NCBI GenBank assembly: GCA_001770725.1
Contig: MERU01000007.1
Coordinates: 234,924 to 298,923, forward strand
Direction of reading: 5' to 3'
From: Burkholderiales bacterium RIFCSPHIGHO2_01_FULL_63_240
GTDB lineage: Bacteria > Pseudomonadota > Gammaproteobacteria > Burkholderiales > Burkholderiaceae_C
DNA: 64,000 nt
The notes under the pieces were generated by a model that was given only the letters and a program-made list of their open reading frames with translations, was not told the origin of the DNA and did not search any database. Position numbers and translations under genes: made by a program. This document shows, one piece after another, positions 45,101-52,485 of this stretch (its first letter is position 1; each line of letters begins with the position of its first letter).

Positions 45101-45325
45101 TTCATCATGGGCGTGGTGCCCCTGGTGTTCTCGACCGGCGCGGGTGCCGAGATGCGCCATGCCATGGGCGTGGCCGTGTTCGCCGGCATGCTGGGGGTGA
45201 CGCTGTTCGGCCTCTTCCTGACGCCCGTCTTCTACGTGCTGGTGCGCAAGCTGGCCGAGCGCATCAGCCCCACCAAGCCCGCCAATTCCGAAGCCCCTGT
45301 GCTGAGCAGCGAGGTGCAAGCATGA
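42140..45325 (+). CDS. RND multidrug efflux permease, HAE1 family
   Basis: A 1061-residue inner-membrane H+/drug antiporter of the AcrB/MexF type, twelve TM segments. Start MNISTRFVDRPIFAAVLSIL; first periplasmic loop; TM4 with the proton-relay Asp pair in GIVVDDAIVVVENVER; TM10 with the matching Lys in GLSAKNAILIVEFARE. Full family length. The sequence style (KLPISEYPEVVPPSVVV) is that of the MexF/BpeF group, which export chloramphenicol, quinolones and trimethoprim-like drugs; the actual range here is unknown. Stop overlaps the outer membrane gene by four bases. Confidence 0.95.
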   Translation: MNISTRFVDRPIFAAVLSILVFIAGVIAIFKLPISEYPEVVPPSVVVRAQFPGANPKVIAETVAAPLEEQINGVENMLYMSSQATTDGVMTLTITFKIGTNVEQAETQVQNRVQRALPRLPEEVRQIGVTTVKSSPNITMVVHLLSPKGTYDDVYLRNYATLNLKDRLSRLSGMGDVQVFGSGDYAMRVWLDPQKVAQRGMTAADVVAAIREQNVQVAAGTVGAPPDTTAPFQLSVNTQGRLASEEEFGNIIVNSNAAGGVTYLRDVARIELGSNQYALRSLLNNKPAIGMGIFEAPNSNALQLSADVRAVMDEAKKDFPPDVDYAIVYDPTQFVRDSIKAVIHTLIEAVALVVIVVIVFLQTWRASIIPLLAVPVSIVGTFAVLLAFGFSINTLSLFGLVLAIGIVVDDAIVVVENVERNIALGLSPRAATIQAMKEVSGPIIAIALVLCAVFVPIAYVAGLTGQFYKQFALTIAISTVISAFNSLTLSPALAAVLLKPHDAPKDKLARGMDWLLGGFFKRFNRVFDRASHGYQGGVQGTLKHKSLTMGAYLVLCVAAFFVFKMVPAGFVPAQDKQYLVGFAQLPDAASLERTDSVIRRMTEIAQSVPGVKESVAFPGLSINGFTNAPNAGIVFYTLDDFDKRKSPELSGDAIAAEVNKRLGAIQDAFIMVFPPPAVNGMGAIGGFKLFVEDRGNVGYDQLYQAVMALQMKAWQNPALAGVFSSYQINVPQLFADVDRIKAKQLGVPLASIYDTLQINLGSLYVNDFNRFGRTFQVVAQADAPFRNNVEAISQLKVRSNTGDMVPLSSLVKVSDSYGPDRVQRYNAYVSADINGGAAPGVSSGQAQAIMAQIAAETLPKGVSYEWTDLTYQEILAGNTMIYVFPLCVLLVFLVLAAQYESWTLPLAVILIVPMSMLCALAGVWWTGGDNNIFTQIALFVLVGLSAKNAILIVEFARELEHHGKGIVEAALEACKLRLRPILMTSIAFIMGVVPLVFSTGAGAEMRHAMGVAVFAGMLGVTLFGLFLTPVFYVLVRKLAERISPTKPANSEAPVLSSEVQA

Positions 45326-46749
45326 CCCGATCCATCCGTTGGTCCTTGACCACCCTGGCCACGGCCGCCCTGCTGGCCGCCTGCAACACCGCGCCCGAAG
45401 CGCCCCAAGCCACGCTCGACGTGCCCATGTCGTACAAGGAAGCGGCGGCCGCGCAAAGCCGCTGGAAGACCGCCGAGCCTGCCGAGGCCCAGCCCCGTGG
45501 CGAGTGGTGGCGCGCCTTTGGCGATGCGCAACTCGACGCCCTGCAAGCACAAGCCGAATCCAGCAACCCGGGATTGGCGGCCGCCGCCGCCCGGGTCAAG
45601 GCGGCTCGCGCCTTGCTGGGCAGCGCCGAGGCCGATCGCTCGCTGCAGCTCAATGCCCAGGCGGGCGTGACGCGGCAAAAGCTGTCCGCTGTCGAAGCCA
45701 GCCAACCCGATGGCACGCGCCTGAAGCCCGCCACGGTGTGGCAAGCCGGCCTGGGTGCCAGCTACGAGGTGGACCTGTTCCAGCGCGTGGCCAATGGCGT
45801 GCGCGCCGCCGAGGCCGATGCCCAGGCGAGCGAGGCCACGATGCGCTCGGTGCGCCTGGCCCTGCAGGCCGACGTGGCCCAGGCCTACTACCAGGTGCGC
45901 ACGCTCGATGCCGTGGTCGACCTCTTGAGCCGCACGCTGTCGCTGCGCGAGCAGACCCTGGGCCTGATCGAAAAGCGCCGCAAAGCCGGCGATGTGTCCG
46001 AGCTGGACCTGGCCCGCGCCCAGGCCGACCGCGCCACCACGCGCGCCGAGCTGCAAGCCGCGCAAGGCGAGCGTCGCCGCGCCGAGCAGGCCTTGGCCCT
46101 GCTGCTGGGCAAGACCCCGTCGGCCTTCAGCCTGGCGGCCCAGCCTTTGCCGGCGGACGTGGCCGTGCCTCAAGTGCCGGCAGGCCTGCCCTCTGCGTTG
46201 CTGGAGCGGCGCCCTGACGTGGCCGCGGCCCAGGCCCGCATGATGTCGGCCAACGCCCGCGTGGGCCAGGCCCGCTCGGCGCTGTTCCCGGCCTTGGTGC
46301 TGACCGCGCAAGGTGGCCAGGCCTCGACCGAGCTGTCGGACCTGTTCGCCATGAGCGCGCGCAGCTGGCTGGTCAGCGCGGTGCTGAACCTGCCCATCAT
46401 CGACGGCGGTCGCAACCGCGCTGCCATCACCCGCTCAGAAGCCGCGCTGGACGAGTCGGTGGCCGACTACCGGCAATCGGTGCTGCAGGCCTTTGGCGAC
46501 GTCGAAGGCCAGCTCAGCGGGCTGAGCAGCACGCGCGAGCAGGCGGGATCGGTGGACGAGGCCCTGGGCGCCGCGCGCCGCTCGGCCGACCTGGCCGACA
46601 AGCGCTACCGCGCCGGTGAAGACAGCTACCTCACCTTGATCGACGCGCAGCGCAGCCTGCTGAGCGCCGAGCGCCAGGCGGTGCAATTGCGCGGCGCCTG
46701 GGTGGGTCAGACGGTGGCACTGGTGAGGGCCTTGGGCGGCGGGTGGTGA
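45322..46749 (+). CDS. RND outer membrane factor (NodT/OprM family lipoprotein)
   Basis: A 475-residue TolC-type outer membrane channel. Lipobox LAAC (Cys at 21). Two internal repeats of the outer membrane efflux protein domain: the first with long helices containing AYYQVRTLDAVVDLLSRTLSLRE and GDVSELDLARAQADR, the second with ERRPDVAAAQARMMSANARVGQARSA and YRAGEDSYLTLIDAQR. Starts inside the permease stop (ATGA), completing an adaptor-permease-channel operon. Its 3' end overlaps the convergent histidine kinase by 43 bases. Confidence 0.94.
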   Translation: MTRSIRWSLTTLATAALLAACNTAPEAPQATLDVPMSYKEAAAAQSRWKTAEPAEAQPRGEWWRAFGDAQLDALQAQAESSNPGLAAAAARVKAARALLGSAEADRSLQLNAQAGVTRQKLSAVEASQPDGTRLKPATVWQAGLGASYEVDLFQRVANGVRAAEADAQASEATMRSVRLALQADVAQAYYQVRTLDAVVDLLSRTLSLREQTLGLIEKRRKAGDVSELDLARAQADRATTRAELQAAQGERRRAEQALALLLGKTPSAFSLAAQPLPADVAVPQVPAGLPSALLERRPDVAAAQARMMSANARVGQARSALFPALVLTAQGGQASTELSDLFAMSARSWLVSAVLNLPIIDGGRNRAAITRSEAALDESVADYRQSVLQAFGDVEGQLSGLSSTREQAGSVDEALGAARRSADLADKRYRAGEDSYLTLIDAQRSLLSAERQAVQLRGAWVGQTVALVRALGGGW

Positions 46750-48614
46750 TCCGCCACGCCGTCATCGAACCTCTCGGGCAGGCAGAAGTGGAAACGCGCT
46801 CCCTGACCGGGGGGCGATTGCGCCCACACCCGTCCGCCGTGCCGCAGCACCACCCGGCGGACGATGGACAGCCCCACGCCCGTGCCGGGGAACTGGGAGG
46901 CGCGGTGCAGGCGCTGGAACACACCGAACAGGCGATCGCTTTGTGCTTCGTCGAAGCCGGCCCCGTTGTCCGCGACGGTGAACACGACTTCGCCGTCGCG
47001 GGCCTCGGCGCTGACCTCGATGCGCGGCGCGGGCACCTTCGAGGTGAACTTCACCGCGTTGGACAGCAGGTTGCTCCACACCTGGCGCAACATCACGGCG
47101 TCGCCGGGCAGCGTGGGCAAATTGCCGATCTCGATCGCCGGGAAGGCATGTGAAGCCCCCATGCTCAATTGCGCCACCACGTCGCGGGCCAGGGCGCCGT
47201 GGTCCACCGGTTCCACGGCGATCTCGGACTGCTCCACCATGGCCAGGGTCAGCAGCTCCGCGGACAGCTGCTTGAGCCGCTCGCATTCCTGAGCCACCAG
47301 TTGCATGACCTCCGAGGCTTGCGGGGGCAGAGCGCTGCCGTCCTTGTCCACCGTCTGCCGCAGCAGCTGGGCCATCGACCCCAGGGGGCCCTGGATGTCG
47401 TGCGAAACGCTGCGGCTGAAGGCCCGCAGGTCGTCGTTGGCGCGCCGCAGCGAAGCGGTGCGCTCCTGCACCCGCGTCTCCAGGCCCTCGTTCAGCGAGG
47501 TCAGGTCCTGTTCGCGTTGCTTCAGGTCGGCCAGCAGCGACGCCAGCGTGCGTGCCAGCTGGTCCACCTCGTCGTGTGGCGGGGCCTCGTTGGTCGCGGG
47601 CAGCATGCCTTGGGCCTGGGCGGCCACGCGGCGAAGCGGGCGCGTCAGGCGATCGGCGAGGAACCAGCCGAGGGCGCCGAACAAGGCAGCGCCCACCACG
47701 CTCAGCCAGATCAGCCTGCGCTCCAGGGCAATGGCCTTGGCCAGCGCCAGCTCCTGCGGTTGACGAACGACCACCACCCAACCCATGCCCGGGTAGTCGG
47801 ACAGCGGGGAGCTGGCGCTGGCCGCGCTCAGGTAGCTGCGACCGTCCGACCAGACCAGCCGTTGGGCGCCCCGAAGCAGCGCTTGCAGCGACACCTTGGG
47901 CGCCCCGGGCAGCGCGGGTGCGCGGGGGCCCAGCTCGATCGCGCCCTCGCGGTTGACGAGCAGGATCTCGAGGCCGCGGTGTGCGGCGTTGCCGGCGAGG
48001 GCTTCCCGTCGGCGTTCTTCGGCCCAGGCCCAACTCAGGTGGGCGCCGATCACGCCGACGGTCTTGCCGCGCAGGCGCAGGGGGGCCGAGACATCGACGA
48101 AGCGCAGGGGCTCGCCAGGGGTTTGGGAGGGCAGGAGCGAGGCCAGCAGCTTGGCATCGTGCACATCGCCCACCGTCGTCTGTCGAAGGCCCCGCGAGAA
48201 CCAGGGGCGCTGTTTCACGTTCGCCGATTCCAGCAGGCCGCCGGTGGCCGCGAGCACCCGGCCGTCCACATCGGCCACGCCGATCCAGCTGTGGTGGCGG
48301 CTCGATTGCTGCAGGCGCTCGAGCAAGGTTCGCCAGCGTGCCGGATCGGGGTCGAGATCGAGCTGCTCTTGCAGGTTCGCCAGCTGATCGATGTCTCGGA
48401 AGCGTGCCGCCATGTCGGCATCGAGGCGCTGCGCCAGGCGCTGGGCCAGTTGCGCGAGCGCCAGCTTGGTGTCCTGTTCGCTTTGCTGGCGCGCATCCCG
48501 GGCGGACAGCAACCCCACCGCGCCGAACACCACGATGGCCAGGGTGGAAAAGGCCACCCCGATGCGCAGCCGCGCCCCGCCCATGCGGGCCTTCTTGTGC
48601 CCTGACAGCGTCAT
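46707..48614 (-). CDS. Membrane sensor histidine kinase (dCache-HAMP-HisKA-HATPase)
   Basis: A 635-residue sensor kinase. TM1 at about residues 15-35, a periplasmic double-Cache-like domain (about 40-300, with DVDGRVLAATGG, WFSRGL and VSAPLRLRGKTVGVIGAHL), TM2 about 305-325, HAMP, a short coiled coil, HisKA with phospho-acceptor His at about 405 (SVSHDIQGPLGSM), and HATPase_c with N box SNLLSNAVKF, G1 DNGAGF and G2 GTGVGLSIV. Complete catalytic residues. No response regulator gene is adjacent, so the partner is elsewhere. The ATG at 48614 has GGAG six bases upstream. The 3' end overlaps the outer membrane factor gene tail. Confidence 0.9.
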   Translation of the reverse strand: MTLSGHKKARMGGARLRIGVAFSTLAIVVFGAVGLLSARDARQQSEQDTKLALAQLAQRLAQRLDADMAARFRDIDQLANLQEQLDLDPDPARWRTLLERLQQSSRHHSWIGVADVDGRVLAATGGLLESANVKQRPWFSRGLRQTTVGDVHDAKLLASLLPSQTPGEPLRFVDVSAPLRLRGKTVGVIGAHLSWAWAEERRREALAGNAAHRGLEILLVNREGAIELGPRAPALPGAPKVSLQALLRGAQRLVWSDGRSYLSAASASSPLSDYPGMGWVVVVRQPQELALAKAIALERRLIWLSVVGAALFGALGWFLADRLTRPLRRVAAQAQGMLPATNEAPPHDEVDQLARTLASLLADLKQREQDLTSLNEGLETRVQERTASLRRANDDLRAFSRSVSHDIQGPLGSMAQLLRQTVDKDGSALPPQASEVMQLVAQECERLKQLSAELLTLAMVEQSEIAVEPVDHGALARDVVAQLSMGASHAFPAIEIGNLPTLPGDAVMLRQVWSNLLSNAVKFTSKVPAPRIEVSAEARDGEVVFTVADNGAGFDEAQSDRLFGVFQRLHRASQFPGTGVGLSIVRRVVLRHGGRVWAQSPPGQGARFHFCLPERFDDGVADHHPPPKALTSATV

Positions 48615-48784
48615 CGTCACTCCAGCCCCTGTGTCGCGGTGTTGTTTTTCATGGCGAGCGTGGTGCCCGCCGGGGCATCTTATGCACCGCTTTCGGGAGA
48701 GCGCAACCCGGGTAGCACCAAGGGCACTGGTTGAGTGAGGCATCCGTTGCAGGCGCTGGTGGCCATCGCGCCGGTGGCGCGGCC

Positions 48785-50206
48785 TCAGCCTGCCATTGCC
48801 GACCGGGCCCGATCGCCCAGCCACCGCACCGCCTGCGCGATGCGGGCGTCGTGCGGGTGCCCGCCGTTGAGCCGCATGGCGCTGCGAAAGCGCTGGTCCG
48901 CCGAGAACAGCGCCCCGGGCGCGATGCTGATGCCATGCGCCAGGGCCTGGTGGTGCAGCGCCAGCGTGTCCACCTGCTCGGGGCACTGCACCCACAGGAA
49001 ATAGCCGCCCTCTGGCTGCGAGACGCGAGTGCCCGCGGGGAAGTGCCGCAGCACCAGTTGCCGCAGTTGCGCCAGGCTGTTGGCCAGCGTGAGCCGCAAC
49101 TGCCGGAGGTGGCGGTCGTAGCCGCCTTCTTCGAGGTACTCGGCCAGCGCGAGCTGCGACGGCACCGAGGTGGCCAGCGAGCTCATCATCTTGAGCTTGT
49201 GCACGGCGTGGCTGTGGCGCCCCGGCAGGGCCCAGCCCACGCGGTAACCTGGCGCCAGGCACTTTGAAAACGAACTGCAATGCAGCACCAGGCTCTCGCG
49301 GTCCAGGGCCTTGAGCGGCAGGGGGCGCGTGCTGCCGTGGTGCAGCTCGCCGTAGACGTCGTCTTCCACCACCGGCACGCCGGCTTGCGTGAGCACGCGC
49401 ATGACGGCCTGCTTGCGCGCATTGGGCATCAGCGCACCCAACGGGTTCTGAAAGCCCGGCATGAGCCAGCATGCGGCCACGCCGTGGCGCGCGATGACCT
49501 CGGCCAGCCCGTCCGGGTCCACGCCCAGCTGCGGGTGGGTGGGCACCTCGACCGCGCGCAGGTGCAGGCGCTCGAGGGCCTGCAGCGCCGCGTAGAAGGT
49601 GGGCGCCTCGATGGCCACCACGTCGCCCGGCCGGGTCACCGCCTGCAGGCACAGGTTCAGCGCCTCCATCGCGCCGTTGGTGATGATGGGCTCGTCGGGG
49701 CCGACCTGCAGGCCTTGCCGCACGCTGCGCGCCCGCAGGGCCTCGCGCAGGCGGGCGTTGCCCGAGGTCAGCTCGGTGGTCAGGGCTTGCGGGGCCAGCT
49801 GGCGCATGGCGCGAGCGCCGTCGCGCGCCAGCCGCTCCAGCGGGAACAGGGTGGGCGAGGGGAACGCTGAGCCGAGTGGCACCACGTCGCGGTCGCGCGT
49901 GCTGTGCAGCACCTCGAACACGAGCTCGCTGATGGCGACCTCGGTGCTGTCTGCGCGGGCCGGCTCGGCTTGGGCGGGTGGGGCCTTGCCGCGCGCCTGC
50001 TTGCGCACGTAAAAGCCCGAGCGCGGCCTGGCTTCGATCAGGCCCCGGGACTCCAGCAGGTCATAGGCCTGGAACACCGTGGCCGGGCTGACCTGGGCTT
50101 GCGCGCAGGCCTGGCGCACCGAAGGCAGCCGCTCGCCGGCTTGCAGCCCGCCATCGCGGATGCGCTGGGCCAGCGAGTCGGCCAGTTGTTCGTAAAGGGT
50201 GGACAT
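48785..50206 (-). CDS. MocR-family regulator (GntR HTH plus aminotransferase fold)
   Basis: A 473-residue MocR protein. GntR winged HTH at residues about 1-70 (LADSLAQRIRDGGLQAGERLPSVRQ in part, then QVSPATVFQAYDLLESRGLIEARP), joined to a fold-type I PLP domain with PLP Lys at about 315 in SSFSKCLAPGY. Such proteins sense PLP or an amino compound and act as transcription regulators; enzymatic activity is rare. It is divergent from the truncated acyl-CoA dehydrogenase-like gene, with an inverted repeat ATCTGAT/ATCAGAT in the gap. Confidence 0.9.
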   Translation of the reverse strand: MSTLYEQLADSLAQRIRDGGLQAGERLPSVRQACAQAQVSPATVFQAYDLLESRGLIEARPRSGFYVRKQARGKAPPAQAEPARADSTEVAISELVFEVLHSTRDRDVVPLGSAFPSPTLFPLERLARDGARAMRQLAPQALTTELTSGNARLREALRARSVRQGLQVGPDEPIITNGAMEALNLCLQAVTRPGDVVAIEAPTFYAALQALERLHLRAVEVPTHPQLGVDPDGLAEVIARHGVAACWLMPGFQNPLGALMPNARKQAVMRVLTQAGVPVVEDDVYGELHHGSTRPLPLKALDRESLVLHCSSFSKCLAPGYRVGWALPGRHSHAVHKLKMMSSLATSVPSQLALAEYLEEGGYDRHLRQLRLTLANSLAQLRQLVLRHFPAGTRVSQPEGGYFLWVQCPEQVDTLALHHQALAHGISIAPGALFSADQRFRSAMRLNGGHPHDARIAQAVRWLGDRARSAMAG

Positions 50207-50232
50207 GGGGGCTCGTTGGCGGGCAAGGCCTC

Positions 50233-50279
50233 ATCTGATCCGGTCATTTTTGCAGAAACCTGAGTCTGGCGTATCAGAT
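50233..50279. promoter_or_regulatory. Inverted repeat in the MocR divergent promoter
   Basis: ATCTGAT (50233-50239) and ATCAGAT (50273-50279) form a perfect inverted repeat with 33 bases between. It lies between the MocR gene and the divergent gene; TTGCAG and TATCAG with 16 bases between could be the plus-strand -35 and -10, the latter inside the right arm. Probable MocR binding site. Confidence 0.5.
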
Positions 50280-50301
50280 GGCTTGGGCCGACCATGGGCG
50301 C

Positions 50302-51006
50302 ATGCCCACCCAAGCCCTGGCCTCCACGCCCACCCCCACCCCTGCCGAGTCCGACCCCGAGGCCTTGCTGGCCCAGGTCGTGGCCTGCGGCTGGCCCCGC
50401 CTGATCGTGCCGCGCGCGCTGGGCGGCGAGGGCGCCACGCACCCCGAACTGGCCGATGCGCTCTTGCACCTGGCGCGCCGGCACCCCGCCGCCGCCTGGA
50501 TGGCCTGGTCCCAGGGCCTGGTGGTCGAGGCGCTGGTCCGCTGTGGCAACGTGGCGCTGCGCGAGCACGTGCTGCCCGACCTGCTCGATGGCAGCAGGGC
50601 TGGTGCCGTGTCCTGGGCGCCCGACTTCGGCCTGGCCTCGCCGCCCCACCCGGTGAGCGCCGTGGCGCTGGAGCGCGGCTGGCACCTGACGGGGCGGCTC
50701 GAGCAGGTGCTCAACCTGCAATGGATGGGCTACGTGGTGCTGTGCCCCGTCTGGTTCGAAGCCACGGCTGGCCAGCCCGCCCGCCTCGGCTGGACGCTGC
50801 TGCGCAGCGAAGAAGACGGCCTGCGACATGAGGTGGACCGCAGCCGTCCGCTCACCCGCCAGTCGGCCTGCGGCACCTTGCACCTGCATCGCGTGTACTT
50901 CCGCGAGGACGAGCTCTTGGCCGACCACGCCGACACCCTGAGCGCGTCGCTGCGCGTGCTCGACCACACCTTGCGCAAGGCCTTGTGGGACGGCGCGCTC
51001 CGCTGA
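50302..51006 (+). CDS. Truncated acyl-CoA dehydrogenase-like protein
   Basis: A 234-residue protein similar in layout to the N-terminal helical domain and middle beta-domain of acyl-CoA dehydrogenases (LIVPRALGGEGATHPELADALLHLA in part; later HRVYFREDELL, like the usual V-P-x-x-LL end of the barrel). The C-terminal four-helix domain, which carries the catalytic base and tetramer contacts, is missing. The stop is followed at once by unrelated sequence and the ccoG gene. The start at 50302 is preferred because the ATG at 50278 falls inside the promoter palindrome. It is probably the target of the divergent MocR. Could be a decayed gene or a repurposed FAD-free protein. Confidence 0.6.
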   Translation: MPTQALASTPTPTPAESDPEALLAQVVACGWPRLIVPRALGGEGATHPELADALLHLARRHPAAAWMAWSQGLVVEALVRCGNVALREHVLPDLLDGSRAGAVSWAPDFGLASPPHPVSAVALERGWHLTGRLEQVLNLQWMGYVVLCPVWFEATAGQPARLGWTLLRSEEDGLRHEVDRSRPLTRQSACGTLHLHRVYFREDELLADHADTLSASLRVLDHTLRKALWDGALR

Positions 51007-51046
51007 AGCGCCACCCCTGCAGCCCGCATCCAACGGAGCCCCCACC

Positions 51047-52462
51047 ATGAGCGCGTCCCGCCGCACCATCCCCATCCTGCCGATCCCGTCCCTGCCCGGG
51101 GTCGAGGCGGTCCACAAGGTCCAGGCACGCGCCACCCAAGGGCGCTTCACACGCTGGCGCTGGGCCAGCCTGCTGGCCACGCAGCTGTTCTTCTTCGCCT
51201 TGCCCTGGCTGAACTGGCATGGCCGCCAGATGGTGCGCTTCGACCTCGAGGCCAAGCGCTTTTACCTGGGCAGCCTGATCCTGCTGCCGCAAGACCTCAT
51301 CTACCTCACGGGGTTGCTGGTCTTCTGCGCCATGGGCCTGTTCGTGGTGACGACCCTGTGGGGGCGCGTGTGGTGCGGCTTCAGCTGCCCGCAGACGGTC
51401 TACACGGCGCTGTTCATGTGGGTGGAGCAGCGCTGCGAGGGCGATCGCTACCAGCGCATGAAGCTGGACCGTTCGGGCTGGGGCCTGGAAAAGCTGTGGC
51501 GGCGAGGCGGCAAGCACCTGGCCTGGGTGCTCATCGCCGGCTGGACGGGCCTGACCTTCGTGGGCTGGTTCTCGCCGATGCGCGAGATCACGCATGAGCT
51601 GTTCACTGCATCGCTCGGCTTCTGGGACGCCTTCTGGTCGGTGTTCTACGGTGGCTTTTGTTACCTCAACGCCGGCGTGCTGCGCGAGAAGGTCTGCCTG
51701 CACATGTGCCCTTACGGGCGCTTCCAGGGCGCGCTGATGGATGTGGACACGCGCATCGTGGCGTACGACGCCCAGCGGGGCGAGCCGCGGGGTGCGCACC
51801 GCCGTGAAGGTGAGAACGTCGCCAAGGGCTCGTGCGTGGACTGCACCGTGTGCGTGCAGGTCTGCCCCACGGGCATCGACATCCGCGACGGCTTGCAGCC
51901 GGCCTGCATCGGCTGCGGCCTGTGCATCGACGCTTGCGACAGCATCATGGACAAGGTCGGTCAGCCGCGCGGGCTGGTGCGTTTCGCGACGCAGCGCCAG
52001 CTCGCATCGGGCGGTGCGCCGAGCCAGCCATCGGCCTGGGCACATCACCGCGTTCGGGTCTACGCCGGGCTGATGGCCGCCTTGCTGCTGGCGTTGCTGT
52101 GGTCCGTGAACCAGCGGCCCGACATCCGCGTCGACGTGATCCGAGACCGGGGTGTGATGGCCCGATTCGTGGACGATGGCGCCGTGGAAAACATCTACCG
52201 CCTGCAACTGATGAACCAGACCGATGTGCCGCAGCGCTTGCGGATTGGCGTGAGCGCTTTGCCCGGCGCGACGGTGCAGGCCAGCGAGGTGCTGCTGGGG
52301 CCGGCGGAAGATCGCGCTGTGCAGGTGTCGGTGCGCGTGCCGGCCGAGCTGGCGGCGCAGTGGGCAGGGCAGACGCGCTTGCTGCGCCTGGAGGTGGCCA
52401 GCCGCCACAGCGAAGGCAGCAGCCTGGTGAGCGAGGCGAGCACCTTCGTCGTGCCGCGCTGA
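51047..52462 (+). CDS. ccoG: Cytochrome c oxidase accessory protein CcoG
   Basis: A 471-residue membrane ferredoxin-like protein (FixG/RdxA family) that acts in copper handling during maturation of cbb3-type oxidase. About five TM segments; conserved GRVWCGFSCPQTVYT near residue 105 and CLHMCPYGRFQ near 215; two [4Fe-4S] sets CVDCTVCVQVCP and CIGCGLCIDACD (about 265-305); C-terminal Ig-like periplasmic domain after TM5. No ccoNOPQ or ccoI/S genes are in the window, so this is a detached copy. AUG context fine; 40 bases after the acyl-CoA dehydrogenase-like gene. Confidence 0.94.
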   Translation: MSASRRTIPILPIPSLPGVEAVHKVQARATQGRFTRWRWASLLATQLFFFALPWLNWHGRQMVRFDLEAKRFYLGSLILLPQDLIYLTGLLVFCAMGLFVVTTLWGRVWCGFSCPQTVYTALFMWVEQRCEGDRYQRMKLDRSGWGLEKLWRRGGKHLAWVLIAGWTGLTFVGWFSPMREITHELFTASLGFWDAFWSVFYGGFCYLNAGVLREKVCLHMCPYGRFQGALMDVDTRIVAYDAQRGEPRGAHRREGENVAKGSCVDCTVCVQVCPTGIDIRDGLQPACIGCGLCIDACDSIMDKVGQPRGLVRFATQRQLASGGAPSQPSAWAHHRVRVYAGLMAALLLALLWSVNQRPDIRVDVIRDRGVMARFVDDGAVENIYRLQLMNQTDVPQRLRIGVSALPGATVQASEVLLGPAEDRAVQVSVRVPAELAAQWAGQTRLLRLEVASRHSEGSSLVSEASTFVVPR

Positions 52463-52485
52463 GGCCGGGCCTGGCGCCACGCGCC

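Noticed and set aside
42575-45550. 991-codon minus-strand frame over the RND permease
   Set aside because: Arg/His/Gln/Val-rich antisense mirror; the permease on the plus strand is complete.
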